A DNA stretch of 64,000 nucleotides, from assembly GCA_016712405.1 (NCBI GenBank), contig JADJRD010000001.1, positions 62,001 to 126,000 of the forward strand, read 5' to 3'. Shown in pieces: positions 8,803-18,405 of this stretch (positions within the stretch are counted from its first letter, which is position 1; each line of letters begins with the position of its first letter). The translations under genes and the position numbers were made by a program. The notes beneath the pieces were generated by a model. It was not told the origin of the DNA and did no database searches. It saw only the letters and a program-made list of their open reading frames with translations. This DNA is from Cellvibrio sp. Lineage in GTDB: Bacteria; Pseudomonadota; Gammaproteobacteria; Pseudomonadales; Cellvibrionaceae.

Positions 8803-10177
8803 ACGTCAATCAATTCTTTCCCGATTAAATCACTATCAACCTAAACGTCAGGCGAATCTACAACCAATTGCAGAAGGTCGCATTACCCGAGCTGTGGGTT
8901 TAACTCTGGAAGCGGTTGGATTAAATCTTTCACTTGGACACCAATGTGAGGTTATCAATAGCGATCATCAAAAAATTTCCGCTGAAGTGGTTGGTTTTTC
9001 TGGCGATAAAATATTTTTAATGCCGGTCACTCGCATAGAAGGTTTGCAACCTGGCGCGCGAGTTGTGCCAGTATCCACCCAGCAACAATTACGTATAGGC
9101 CCACAACTATTGGGTCGAGTGATTAATGGCATTGGTCAACCTTTGGATAGCAAAGGTCCTTTAGTGGGTGACGAATTTTTGGATTTGCATCCGCGTGAAA
9201 TTAATCCACTGCAGCGTCATCCCATCAGTGAAACACTTGATGTCGGAGTGCGAGCAATTAATGCTTTGATTACGGTTGGGCGTGGTCAACGTTTGGGGTT
9301 ATTTGCCGGCAGCGGTGTAGGTAAAAGTGTGTTGATGGGCATGATGACGCGTTTTACCAAAGCCGACATAGTGGTGGTGGGATTAATTGGTGAGCGGGGT
9401 CGTGAGGTTAAAGAATTTATCGATCATATTTTAGGGGCAGAAGGTTTGCGTCGTGCTGTGGTGGTGGCATCACCAGCAGATGATGCACCTTTGATGCGGC
9501 TGCGTGCATCACAATTAGCAAGTCGTATCGCTGAGTATTATCGCGATCAAGGAAAAAATGTGTTGTTGTTGATGGATTCACTCACGCGTTTTGCGCAAGC
9601 ACAACGTGAAATTGCTTTGGCGATTGGTGAGCCGCCTGCAACCAAAGGATATCCGCCTTCAGTTTTCGCAAAAATTCCACAGTTAGTTGAGCGTGCAGGA
9701 AATGCAGATGCAGGGCAGGGATCTATCACGGCTTTTTATACTGTATTAACTGAAGGCGATGATTTACAAGATCCTATTGCTGATGCAGCACGCGCAATTC
9801 TTGATGGACATGTGGTTTTGTCACGCAGTTTGGCTGAAGAAGGCATTTATCCTGCAATTGATGTTGAGTCTTCCATCAGTCGTGCAATGCAAAATATTGT
9901 GCCTGAGGATCAGTTGAAAATGATGCAGCGATTCAAGCAGCTGTTATCGCGTTATCAACAAAATCGGGATTTGGTGGCGATTGGAGCTTATCAGCCAGGT
10001 GCTGATCCTGAAACGGATTTTGCTATTGATCGTTTCCCACATTTGCGGGCTTTTATTCAGCAGGGTATGAGAGAAGGTGTTTATTTGCCAGAAGCCGTTG
10101 CCCATTTGACTAACGTTCTGAAGCCGCCTGCTAATCCTAAAGGCGCAGGACCCTTGGCAAAACAACATAAGCCGTAG
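8795..10177 (+). CDS. fliI: Flagellum-specific export ATPase FliI
   Basis: A 460-residue relative of the F1 beta subunit. Walker A is GLFAGSGVGKS near 170-180, Walker B is VLLLMDSLTRFAQ, and the QKREIALAIGEPP-like segment QREIALAIGEPPATKGYPPS is typical. The start MLERQS lies inside the end of fliH; a longer in-frame start at 8762 would overlap fliH further. FliI drives unfolding and delivery of export substrates. Confidence 0.95.
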   Translation: MLERQSILSRLNHYQPKRQANLQPIAEGRITRAVGLTLEAVGLNLSLGHQCEVINSDHQKISAEVVGFSGDKIFLMPVTRIEGLQPGARVVPVSTQQQLRIGPQLLGRVINGIGQPLDSKGPLVGDEFLDLHPREINPLQRHPISETLDVGVRAINALITVGRGQRLGLFAGSGVGKSVLMGMMTRFTKADIVVVGLIGERGREVKEFIDHILGAEGLRRAVVVASPADDAPLMRLRASQLASRIAEYYRDQGKNVLLLMDSLTRFAQAQREIALAIGEPPATKGYPPSVFAKIPQLVERAGNADAGQGSITAFYTVLTEGDDLQDPIADAARAILDGHVVLSRSLAEEGIYPAIDVESSISRAMQNIVPEDQLKMMQRFKQLLSRYQQNRDLVAIGAYQPGADPETDFAIDRFPHLRAFIQQGMREGVYLPEAVAHLTNVLKPPANPKGAGPLAKQHKP

Positions 10178-10190
10178 CTTGAGGTAAATC

Positions 10191-10630
10191 ATGGCGGAGT
10201 CACGTGCCAAGCGTATGAAAATCGTTTTGACTATGGCTGAAAAAGCGGAAGATCAAGCCGCTATGCGAGTCAAAGAACAAGCCGAGCTGATGCGAATTGA
10301 ACAGGTGCAACTACAGGATCTCAATACCTATTCAGAGCAGTATCTACAATCTTACCGTGCGCTTAAATCCGGTGTAACGGCGCAGGATATGATCAACTAC
10401 AGTGGCTTTATCGGTCGCTTGGCCGATGCAGTTAAAGAACAGGAATTGAAGATAGAGCGTTTGCAACAAGGGCTGGATAAACTCAAGTCACTCTGGTCAA
10501 TGGCTCACCAAAAACGGAAAGCCTTGGATGAGCTGATTACACGTTTGAAGACGGAGGAATCCACACAGCTGGAAAACTTCTGCAAAAAGAATTGGATGAA
10601 TTGGCAAATCGTCCAAATGGGCTATGCTAA
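10191..10630 (+). pseudogene. fliJ: Flagellar export chaperone FliJ, frame broken near the 3' end
   Basis: A coiled-coil protein (about 147 residues if repaired) that escorts export substrates and connects FliI to FlhA. The frame starting at 10191 is FliJ-like up to about residue 128 (TEESTQLE). It then becomes implausible and runs into the next gene. Adding one A to the AAAA run at 10573-10576 restores KLLQKELDELANRPNGLC and a stop at 10628-10630, before the next start. This is either a real one-base deletion or a sequencing error; a truncated FliJ often lowers motility rather than abolishing it. Confidence 0.8.
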
Positions 10631-10687
10631 GGGCTGTACAGGTTGGTCTGTAACGAAAGTTAACTGGATGTGTTTACGAGGTACTTT

Positions 10688-10993
10688 ATGGCGATAACAT
10701 CCTCTGTGTCACCGGATGGAAAACAAGTCACTATTTTTATTCAGGGGCGGTTTGATTTTAGTTCTCATCATGATTTTAGAAATGCCTATGAGCGATTAAA
10801 TCCTTCGCCGGAGCAATACCGCATAGATTTACAAGGGGCATCTTATTTGGATAGCTCGGCTCTTGGTATGTTGTTATTGCTGCGCGATCATGCGGGTGGC
10901 GACCAATCAAATGTTCAAATCGTCAATTGTTCTCAAGATGTGAAAAAAATTCTGGCGATTTCCAATTTCGAACAGTTATTTGAAATCTACTAG
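10688..10993 (+). CDS. STAS-domain anti-sigma factor antagonist (HsbA-like)
   Basis: A 101-residue single STAS domain. The phospho-acceptor serine lies in YLDSSALGMLLLL, the classic DSSxLG motif of SpoIIAA and HsbA. The ATG at 10688 has a GAGGT site five bases upstream; an earlier ATG at 10670 does not. Next to a receiver-PP2C-kinase protein and an Hpt protein it should form a partner-switching module. In Pseudomonas aeruginosa, HsbA binds the anti-sigma factor FlgM or a diguanylate cyclase depending on phosphorylation. Confidence 0.85.
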   Translation: MAITSSVSPDGKQVTIFIQGRFDFSSHHDFRNAYERLNPSPEQYRIDLQGASYLDSSALGMLLLLRDHAGGDQSNVQIVNCSQDVKKILAISNFEQLFEIY

Positions 10994-11035
10994 TCGCCGA
11001 TGTGAATTTTAGGTGGCCTTGCATGGAACTGGCGT

Positions 11036-12745
11036 ATGAATGACCGACGACATTTAAAAATATTGGTTGCAGATGATACAGATACGGACAGGCTAATCCT
11101 GGAAACTATTGTTCGCAGGGAGGGACATGAGGTTATCGCGGCAACTAATGGTCAGCAGGCCGTTGAGCGTTACGTGGATGAACAGCCTGACATGGTGTTG
11201 ATGGATGCGTTAATGCCAGTCATGGATGGATTTGAGGCGACAAAACTCATTAAAAAGCATGCGGGTGATAAATTTGTTCCTGTGCTTTTTCTCACGTCAT
11301 TGTCAGACAATGAATCATTAGTGAAATGTCTTGATGCGGGTGGCGATGATTTTTTATCGAAACCCTATAGTCGAATTGTCTTGCAAGCCAAAATTAAATC
11401 GTTTAACCGCATACGAGAAATGAATGCAACCGTGTTGCTTCAGCGTGACGAAATTGCGAAAAACAATGCACGTCTTTTGCAAGAGCAAATGGTTGCCAAG
11501 CATGTGTTCGATAATGTGGCTCACATTGGTTGTTTGAACTCTAAAAACATTCGCTATTTTCTGTCGTCACTGGCAGTTTTTAATGGTGATTTGTTGCTGG
11601 GCGCTATGCGACCTAACGGCAATATGGTGGTATTTTTTGGCGATTTTACAGGGCATGGGTTGCCTGCAGCGATAGGCGCCATGCCGGTTGCTTCGACGTT
11701 TTATGGAATGATCCCCAAAGGGTTTTCCATGACGGATATATTGAAAGAAGTTAATAATAAATTAAAACAAATTTTACCGGTGGGGATATTTTGTTGTGCC
11801 ACCATGTTGGATATTAATTATCGTAAAAAGAAATTGATGATTTGGAATGGTGGTCTTCCCGCAGGCTTGTTGTATAAGGGGAAAGATTCCAGTGTTTATC
11901 CTATTAAGTCCACGCATTTACCTCTAGGTGTATTGTCACCCCGCGCGTTTAAATACGATTGTGAAGAATTGGATCTGGAGAATGGCGATAGGCTTTATCT
12001 TTGGTCTGATGGTATTCACGAAGCGAGAAATACCTCGGGCGAAATGTTTGGCGAAGCTAGATTATTAGATGTATTTCAACAGCATCTTCAACCACAAACC
12101 TTGTTTGATAATATTCTTTCGCAGGTTCAGAATTTTATCGGCGATAGTGAAAAAGATGATGATTTATCCTTAGTTGAAATTCTAATGGCTGATCCTATTG
12201 ATGTGAATGAATTTGCTTACGAAACCAGTATTAAACGAGATAATGCAGTCATTGCCTGGGATATGACATTTGAAGTTAAACCGTCGAGCTTTAAAGTATT
12301 TGACCCCTTGCCAATACTCATTAATTTAATTATGGAAATTCCTAGCCTGCGTTCGCACAATGCAGCTCTCTATACAATTTTGGCGGAACTTTATACCAAT
12401 GCTTTGGAGCATGGTGTATTGGGATTGGATTCGGCGTTAAAAAAATCACCGGAAGGTTTTTCGGAATATTACGAGTTGCGCGATTTCCGAATTAAAAATC
12501 TGCAAGAAGGATTCGTCAAAATTTTTATTTCCTACACGACACAAGATGTTGATGGCCGATTAATTATTCGGGTAGAAGACAGCGGTAAAGGATTTGATTT
12601 TTCAAAAAAAATGGGTGGAGATTTAATGACCTCGGGCTATTGCGGTCGAGGAATTCCGTTAATGGAAAAAATGTGTGAATCAGTACGTTATCTGGGCAAT
12701 GGAAATACTGCTGAAGTGGTTTTTGTTTGGGCAAACGATGATTAG
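11036..12745 (+). CDS. Response regulator with PP2C phosphatase and anti-sigma kinase domains (HsbR-like)
   Basis: A 569-residue three-domain protein. The receiver (1-125) has Asp57 in LMDALMPVMDG and a KPYS loop. A short coiled coil (about 130-165) leads to a SpoIIE/PP2C domain (about 170-385, with GDFTGHG and DDDLSLVEI). A GHKL kinase domain follows (about 430-565, with ELYTNALEHG and GRGIPLMEKM). Proteins of this build, HsbR in Pseudomonas aeruginosa, both phosphorylate and dephosphorylate a STAS partner under control of an Hpt protein. The STAS and Hpt genes lie on either side here. Confidence 0.9.
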   Translation: MNDRRHLKILVADDTDTDRLILETIVRREGHEVIAATNGQQAVERYVDEQPDMVLMDALMPVMDGFEATKLIKKHAGDKFVPVLFLTSLSDNESLVKCLDAGGDDFLSKPYSRIVLQAKIKSFNRIREMNATVLLQRDEIAKNNARLLQEQMVAKHVFDNVAHIGCLNSKNIRYFLSSLAVFNGDLLLGAMRPNGNMVVFFGDFTGHGLPAAIGAMPVASTFYGMIPKGFSMTDILKEVNNKLKQILPVGIFCCATMLDINYRKKKLMIWNGGLPAGLLYKGKDSSVYPIKSTHLPLGVLSPRAFKYDCEELDLENGDRLYLWSDGIHEARNTSGEMFGEARLLDVFQQHLQPQTLFDNILSQVQNFIGDSEKDDDLSLVEILMADPIDVNEFAYETSIKRDNAVIAWDMTFEVKPSSFKVFDPLPILINLIMEIPSLRSHNAALYTILAELYTNALEHGVLGLDSALKKSPEGFSEYYELRDFRIKNLQEGFVKIFISYTTQDVDGRLIIRVEDSGKGFDFSKKMGGDLMTSGYCGRGIPLMEKMCESVRYLGNGNTAEVVFVWANDD

Positions 12746-12754
12746 GTAATCACT

Positions 12755-13084
12755 ATGGATCATATAGATCAAGCTGCTGTACTCTCGCTCAAAGAAGTCA
12801 TGGAGGATGACTTTCCGTTATTGATGACCACTTTTTTACAGGATGCTGAAAAGCGATTGATATTATTAAATCAGTTGATCGGTTCTGATGATGCCGATGC
12901 AATTCGTCGTGCGGCACATAGTTTTAAAGGTAGTTGCGGCAATGTTGGTGCTCAAATATTGGCTTCTTATTGTGCCCACTTGGAGCATAAAGCAGCGAAT
13001 CAAGATGTAGGAAATATCCAAGAGGATGTTGATCGCATTCGTGAGGAGTTCAATCTGGTAAAAAAAATAATAGTGGCACTTTAA
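12755..13084 (+). CDS. Histidine phosphotransfer protein (HptB-like)
   Basis: A 109-residue Hpt domain with the phospho-acceptor His55 in RAAHSFKGSCGNVGA. It starts nine bases after the response regulator gene and is likely cotranscribed. By analogy with HptB it should relay phosphate from hybrid kinases to the adjacent receiver protein. It is the last gene of the flagellar block here. Confidence 0.88.
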   Translation: MDHIDQAAVLSLKEVMEDDFPLLMTTFLQDAEKRLILLNQLIGSDDADAIRRAAHSFKGSCGNVGAQILASYCAHLEHKAANQDVGNIQEDVDRIREEFNLVKKIIVAL

Positions 13085-13192
13085 GTATCGACTAGCTTCC
13101 AGCTCCGCCTACTTACCTATCCTTAATATTTGAATTTTCTGTCCCTTCACGTTATGTTGCCCAGCTAGACCCCATCTGCTGGAAATTGCCCT

Positions 13193-14053
13193 ATGTCTGG
13201 TATTAAAGAAATCGTTTTAACCTTCAGTTGTCAGGACTCAAAAGGTATTGTGGCTGCTGTGGCAACTTTGTTTGCAACTCTTGGGTTCAACATCAAAGAA
13301 TCCTCACAGTTTGAAGATGTCGATAAAGCGCGATTTTTTATGCGCACAGAATTTGAATGCCCGGCTGGGTACAATCTTGGTCAAATCCGCTCTCTTTTCA
13401 AACCATTGGGTGAACAATATCAAATGGATTGGGCGATATTTGACAAACAATACAAACCGCGAGTCTTGATTGCTGTTTCGCAATGGGGACATTGTCTAAA
13501 TGCCATCTTGAATTCCTGGAAAAACGGCACACTGCCAATCGATATTGTTGGTGTAGTATCTAATCACAATGTGATGCGCGATTTAACAGAATGGTATCAA
13601 TTGCCATTTCATTATTTACCGATAACCGCAGACACCAAAGATCAACAAGAAAATCAGTTATGGCAATTAATGCAAGATCTGCAAGCAGATTTTTTAGTGC
13701 TCGCACGTTACATGCAAATACTTTCTGATGATTTGTGTAAAAAATTAAATGGCCGTGCGATTAATATTCACCATTCATTTTTGCCTGGGTTTAAAGGCGC
13801 CAAACCCTATCACCAAGCTTATGATCGTGGAGTGAAATTAATAGGCGCCACAGCGCATTTTGTTACGGCCGATTTGGACGAGGGGCCGATCATTGAGCAA
13901 TCGGTTGAGCGTGTCTCTCACGTAAACTCACCAGAAGAAATGGCTGAAATTGGTCGCGATATTGAAGCGGTAGTATTGAATCGCGCTATTAGGTGGCATG
14001 CCGAACACCGTGTCTTGTTAAATGAACATAAAACAGTTGTCTTTTCACGCTAA
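13193..14053 (+). CDS. purU: Formyltetrahydrofolate deformylase
   Basis: A 286-residue enzyme that hydrolyses 10-formyl-THF to THF and formate. An N-terminal ACT domain (about 6-85, LTFSCQDSKGIVAAVATLF) precedes the formyltransferase fold, with the catalytic region INIHHSFLPGFKGAKPY and DLDEGPIIEQ. Length and motifs are standard. Its TAA overlaps the ATG of the next gene (TAATG). Confidence 0.95.
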   Translation: MSGIKEIVLTFSCQDSKGIVAAVATLFATLGFNIKESSQFEDVDKARFFMRTEFECPAGYNLGQIRSLFKPLGEQYQMDWAIFDKQYKPRVLIAVSQWGHCLNAILNSWKNGTLPIDIVGVVSNHNVMRDLTEWYQLPFHYLPITADTKDQQENQLWQLMQDLQADFLVLARYMQILSDDLCKKLNGRAINIHHSFLPGFKGAKPYHQAYDRGVKLIGATAHFVTADLDEGPIIEQSVERVSHVNSPEEMAEIGRDIEAVVLNRAIRWHAEHRVLLNEHKTVVFSR

Positions 14054-14412
14054 TGGCAACTTTATTATTCAAATTGACTCAGGTTCCCGATGATGAAGCC
14101 AATGATATTCGGGAATTATTAACGGAGCATCAGATTCACTTTTATGAAACCGACGCTGGTTTTTTTCGTGTGGGTTTGGATGCTATTTGGTTGCACAATA
14201 AAAGTGAATTTGAAAGGGCTAAACACTTGATTGATGAGTATCAGGCCCAGCGTAGTCAGCAACAACGCGAACAGTATATTCAACAAATAGAGCAGGGCGA
14301 AGCGCTAAATCTTTGGCAAAAATTTTTGTCGCAGCCAATCCGCTTTGTTGCCACTATTATTGCGGTATTGTTTGTTGCGTCACTCACTTTGTTACCCTTT
14401 CTATTTTTTTAA
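14053..14412 (+). CDS. DUF6164-like small membrane protein
   Basis: A 119-residue protein of unknown function. The N terminus (LLFKLTQVPDDEANDIRELL) and the glutamine-rich middle resemble the DUF6164 family. One transmembrane segment lies near residues 96-117. It is coupled to purU by a one-base overlap and converges on lnt with a short 3' overlap. No function can be assigned. Confidence 0.75.
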   Translation: MATLLFKLTQVPDDEANDIRELLTEHQIHFYETDAGFFRVGLDAIWLHNKSEFERAKHLIDEYQAQRSQQQREQYIQQIEQGEALNLWQKFLSQPIRFVATIIAVLFVASLTLLPFLFF

Positions 14413-15918
14413 TAATCGACGATTGAATAGCCATAATCCCAAAACAAAAATACTTAATAGTGCTACCAAAGGCCATGAGCCAATGATCATAAAGGGAGTC
14501 CAATCTTTTACGGGATAAATAGTGCCTGTGAGTGTTTCCGCTTTAAATGCCTGACTTTGCACAAGAACCTTTCCTTTATTATCGACTATTGCGCTGGGTC
14601 CATTATTGGTGTTGTAAACCAAATAGCGGCCTGTTTCCAATGCGCGCATTTGCGCCATTTGCATAAATTGTTTGGATTGAATTGAATCCAAAAACCATCC
14701 CAAATTATTAATATTTAATAAGACCTGTGTTTCTTTTGCAGATTGAGCGATTAAATCGGGATAGACAATTTCATAGCAAATTGCCGGAGTGATTCGAATA
14801 CCTTTAGCAATCAAACCATGTTGTTCGCTGGGGCCTAGGTGAATAAAGGATGTAGGCAAATTAAAAAACTCAATCAATCCGCGCAACTGATCTTCCAGTG
14901 GTACATATTCACCAAAGGGGACTAATCGACGTTTATGATAAAAACCATAACCACTGCCTAATCCTACAATCGAGTTGTAGTATTTATTTTTTTCGTCGTC
15001 GTCGTAAATCACTCCGGTAAATAAAGCCGCTTGATTATCTGATGCAATAGCGTTTACTTCTTCCAGAAATGGTAAGGCCGTATGAAAGGTGAGGGCTGTT
15101 GGAATTGCGGCCTCTGGCCAAATCACCCAATCATTTTTCCACAATTCTTCACTTTGTTCTTTTAATTGATCAAGGCTTTTATAAACGCTTTCTTCGGACC
15201 AATTTAATTTTATATCTTGCGATAAATTGGGTTGCACCATCGCAACGCGAATGGGCGTTGTGTCTGGTTTTGCCCACACAATGCTTTGTAAAAAAAAGCC
15301 AGCTATCCAAAAACCAAAAGCAGTCACTACAGCGGATATCAAACTTGTGTTTGATAGAGGTGTTTCTTTTTTAAACCACAAAATAGTTTCGGCAAGGACA
15401 GCTGCTGTTAGCACGAGAATAAAACTGATACTCATGACCCCGCCAATCGCGGCCCAACCGGAGAGCCAGGTGTCGAGATGGCCGTATCCTAAATAGAGCC
15501 AGGGGAATCCGGTCAATAACCAACTGCGCAACCATTCGCCCAATAACCAACAAGCCGGTAGCACAATAATGAGATTCAATGGATGATCACGAAACCACTT
15601 TCCAAGAATATAAAAAGGTAATGCAAAAACAAAAGCGAGGAAGAGAGCGAAAATCAATACAATTAATGAAGCCAATAAAACCGATGCGCCACCAAAATTG
15701 TGTACGCTGACAAACACCCAATGCACACCGCCGAGATACAAACCCAATCCAAAAACAAAACTACGCTTCAAGCAGTTTGCAAGAGATTGCTCTTTTAATG
15801 CCAATGCAAAAACAGTTAACGAGAGAAGGCTAATAGGCCAGATATTAAAGGGTGCGAAGCTGAGGGTGATAGCTGCGCCGGAAATTAATAAAATGAGGTA
15901 ATTTAAATAGATTCGCAT
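14401..15918 (-). CDS. lnt: Apolipoprotein N-acyltransferase
   Basis: A 505-residue inner-membrane enzyme that adds the third acyl chain to lipoproteins. About six N-terminal membrane segments precede a nitrilase domain with the expected catalytic residues: Glu in WPEAAIP, Lys in YHKRRLVPFGEYVP, Cys in ITPAICYEIVYP. A last membrane segment lies near the C terminus. The start MRIYLNYL is preferred to one nine codons earlier, which would reach the inverted repeat upstream. It ends the ybeZ-ybeY-corC-lnt run. Confidence 0.95.
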   Translation of the reverse strand: MRIYLNYLILLISGAAITLSFAPFNIWPISLLSLTVFALALKEQSLANCLKRSFVFGLGLYLGGVHWVFVSVHNFGGASVLLASLIVLIFALFLAFVFALPFYILGKWFRDHPLNLIIVLPACWLLGEWLRSWLLTGFPWLYLGYGHLDTWLSGWAAIGGVMSISFILVLTAAVLAETILWFKKETPLSNTSLISAVVTAFGFWIAGFFLQSIVWAKPDTTPIRVAMVQPNLSQDIKLNWSEESVYKSLDQLKEQSEELWKNDWVIWPEAAIPTALTFHTALPFLEEVNAIASDNQAALFTGVIYDDDEKNKYYNSIVGLGSGYGFYHKRRLVPFGEYVPLEDQLRGLIEFFNLPTSFIHLGPSEQHGLIAKGIRITPAICYEIVYPDLIAQSAKETQVLLNINNLGWFLDSIQSKQFMQMAQMRALETGRYLVYNTNNGPSAIVDNKGKVLVQSQAFKAETLTGTIYPVKDWTPFMIIGSWPLVALLSIFVLGLWLFNRRLLKK

Positions 15919-15929
15919 GATGTGTATTG

Positions 15930-16001
15930 GTAGGTTGGGGTACAAACCCCAACATCGGATTTTAATTAGACATTATTGTTGGGGTTTGCACCCCAACCTA
16001 C
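15930..16001. repeat. 25-bp inverted repeat between corC and lnt
   Basis: Arms at 15930-15954 and 15977-16001 (GTAGGTTGGGGTACAAACCC... and its complement) match at 24 of 25 positions around a 22-base loop. Each arm is itself partly palindromic (TTGGGG...CCCCAA). It fills nearly the whole gap between corC and lnt. It looks like a REP- or MITE-type element and could act as an intra-operon processing or attenuation site. Confidence 0.8.
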
Positions 16002-16002
16002 A

Positions 16003-16860
16003 TTATTCTGCAACAAAGGTTAATCGCAACAAATGAATCTGGCGATTATCGGCATAGAGTACACGGAATTGCATATTATCAATTTGTGCGACTTCGTTTC
16101 GTTTTGGTAAATGGCCAAATTCCTGCATTAAAATTCCGCCAATAGTATCGAAATCTTCATCGGTAAAGGATGTAGAGAAAAATTCGTTGAAGTCTTCAAT
16201 CGGTGTAAGCGCTTTGATGATGTAATCCGTTTCGTTGATGCGCTTGATAAAATCAGAATTTTCTTCGCCGTCATCGGTTTCATCCTGAATTTCGCCGACA
16301 ATTTCTTCCAGAATATCTTCAATAGTTAACAATCCAGAGATGCTGCCATATTCATCCATGACCAAGGCCATGTGGTAACGATTTTCGCGAAATTCTTTTA
16401 AGAGAACATTCACTCGTTTACTTTCGGGGATAATATTGGCTGGGCGTAAAATACTTTCGATGTTGAAATTGTCTGTACCGCGAAGTGCGAGAGGTAATAA
16501 ATCCTTAGCTAATAAAATGCCTTTTACATCATCCAGATTTTCACCGATAACTGGAAAGCGAGAGTGGCCGGATTCAATAATCTGTGGCAAATACTCCTGA
16601 GGGGAATCCTCCAATCTAACTGCCACTATGTGTGAACGAGGCACCATAATTTCGCGTGCTTGCAATGAAGAAACATCCAAAGCACCTTCAATAATGCTTA
16701 AGGCTTCCTGATCGAGTAATTTGTTATCAGCAGCATCTTTAATAATTTCGAGAAGTTCATCGCGTGATTTGGGTTCTGCACTGAATGCATGCAGTAATTT
16801 ATCCAGCCAGGATCTTTCGTGTTTTTCAGTAGTTGTGCTACTCGGATATTCGTCCGACAT
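16003..16860 (-). CDS. corC: CorC/HlyC family CBS-domain protein
   Basis: A 285-residue cytoplasmic protein with paired CBS domains (about 65-190, containing IMVPRSHIVAVRL and MALVMDEYGSISGLLTIEDILEEIVGEI) and a C-terminal CorC/HlyC domain. Relatives (YbeX/CorC) are linked to magnesium and cobalt efflux and, for YbeX, to ribosome biology. The start MSDEYPSS is chosen over one five codons upstream. It lies between ybeY and lnt, the usual order. Confidence 0.92.
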   Translation of the reverse strand: MSDEYPSSTTTEKHERSWLDKLLHAFSAEPKSRDELLEIIKDAADNKLLDQEALSIIEGALDVSSLQAREIMVPRSHIVAVRLEDSPQEYLPQIIESGHSRFPVIGENLDDVKGILLAKDLLPLALRGTDNFNIESILRPANIIPESKRVNVLLKEFRENRYHMALVMDEYGSISGLLTIEDILEEIVGEIQDETDDGEENSDFIKRINETDYIIKALTPIEDFNEFFSTSFTDEDFDTIGGILMQEFGHLPKRNEVAQIDNMQFRVLYADNRQIHLLRLTFVAE

Positions 16861-16879
16861 GATGCTATTACCCACAGTA

Positions 16880-17356
16880 TTATTCTTTCAATGTTTGTGT
16901 TGTGTCTTCATAAGGCGCGGAAAATCCAAGCTCCGTGATGATAGTGGTTTCCAGTGCTTCCATTAATTCGGCTTCATCATCTTCAATATGATCGTAACCT
17001 AATAAATGTAAACTACCGTGTACCAACATGTGTGCCCAATGGGCATCCACAGTTTTTTGTTGCTCCTGCGCTTCACGTTCAACAACAGGGGCACAAATTA
17101 CTAAATCACCCAGTAAAGGTATTCCAACTTCTTCAGGAATATCCGCAGGGAAAGACAAAATATTGGTCGGTTTTTCTTTGCCGCGATATTGTGAATTCAG
17201 TTCCTGGCTTTCGTCTTCGTCGACAATATAAATGCTGACTTCGGCTTCATCGATTTGTTGATTGTTTAAAACTGCTGCAATCCAAACCTCACATTTTTCT
17301 ATTGAAGGTATGGTTTTACATTGGCTATTGTTTTCGATATCAATTTGATAGGTCAT
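16880..17356 (-). CDS. ybeY: Endoribonuclease YbeY
   Basis: A 158-residue zinc metalloprotein of rRNA maturation and ribosome quality control. The zinc motif HGSLHLLGYDH (HxxxHxxGxDH pattern) lies near 115-125. Length is normal. The ybeZ stop is two bases from its start, indicating one transcript. Confidence 0.95.
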   Translation of the reverse strand: MTYQIDIENNSQCKTIPSIEKCEVWIAAVLNNQQIDEAEVSIYIVDEDESQELNSQYRGKEKPTNILSFPADIPEEVGIPLLGDLVICAPVVEREAQEQQKTVDAHWAHMLVHGSLHLLGYDHIEDDEAELMEALETTIITELGFSAPYEDTTQTLKE

Positions 17357-17358
17357 GA

Positions 17359-18405
17359 TTAATCAGCTTTTGGCGTTTTTTGCTCAAAGGCTTCGTAAGC
17401 TTCCACAATACGTTGCACTATTGGGTGTCGAACCACATCTTTCGAAGTGAAATGTGTGAAGCTGATGCCATTCACATTTTCCAATACTTCAATGGCATGA
17501 CGTAATCCTGAAGCCATGCCGCGTGGTAAATCAATTTGTGTTGGGTCGCCGGTAATCACTGCGGTAGTACCAAAACCGATTCGCGTTAAAAACATTTTCA
17601 TTTGTTCGCGCGTGGTGTTTTGGCTTTCATCCAAAATCACAAAAGAATTATTCAACGTGCGGCCACGCATAAAGGCTAAGGGCGCAACTTCAATTACGCC
17701 GCGCTCCATTAATTTACCAACTGTTTCAAAACCCAGCATTTCAAAGAGTGCATCGTAAAGTGGTCGTAAATAGGGGTCGACTTTTTGTGCAAGATCACCT
17801 GGTAAGAAGCCCAATTTTTCACCGGCTTCTACCGCCGGCCTTACCAATAAAATTCGTTCGATTTCATTTTTTAATAAAGCTTCAACTGCACAAGCAACGG
17901 CTAGATAAGTTTTACCTGTACCTGCTGGGCCAATACCAAAATTGATGTCATGTTTTTGTACGGCGCGAACATAGTGTTGTTGGTTAAGTCCGCGAGGTTT
18001 GATGGTGCATTTTTTGGTGCGAATCAGCGTGATGCCCGTGCTTTCGTTTTGTGACCCCGATTGATTAGGGGTATCCAAGGCCAGTTCACCCTGTTCTATG
18101 TTCGCCATCATTTCTTCTAGCCCTGAAGTTTGTAGAGCTAAATGGACTTCATCTGGTGTGAGTTCGTTTTGTTCGGTAATTTTATAAAGGTGAGTTAATA
18201 ACTCACAAGTGACCAGCGTTGCCTGTTCTGATCCTCGAACTTCAAACTGGCTGCCACGATGGCGAATTTCCGTACCTAATCTTTCTTCAATCTGCCGCAA
18301 GTTTTGCCCCAATTGGCCGGACAAACTGGCTATGCGGCGGCTATCATCAGGTTCCAACTTGAGTTGGCGGGTAAAGGGTTCTGATAAGCTAAGGTGTGTG
18401 TTCAA
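17359..18405 (-). CDS. ybeZ: PhoH-like ATPase YbeZ
   Basis: A 348-residue PhoH-family ATPase. A KH-like N-terminal part (about 20-80) precedes Walker A GPAGTGKTYLA near 158 and Walker B FVILDESQN. It interacts with YbeY in other bacteria. It opens the operon; miaB, often just before it, is not present here. The upstream neighbour is the divergent gacA. Confidence 0.93.
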   Translation of the reverse strand: MNTHLSLSEPFTRQLKLEPDDSRRIASLSGQLGQNLRQIEERLGTEIRHRGSQFEVRGSEQATLVTCELLTHLYKITEQNELTPDEVHLALQTSGLEEMMANIEQGELALDTPNQSGSQNESTGITLIRTKKCTIKPRGLNQQHYVRAVQKHDINFGIGPAGTGKTYLAVACAVEALLKNEIERILLVRPAVEAGEKLGFLPGDLAQKVDPYLRPLYDALFEMLGFETVGKLMERGVIEVAPLAFMRGRTLNNSFVILDESQNTTREQMKMFLTRIGFGTTAVITGDPTQIDLPRGMASGLRHAIEVLENVNGISFTHFTSKDVVRHPIVQRIVEAYEAFEQKTPKAD

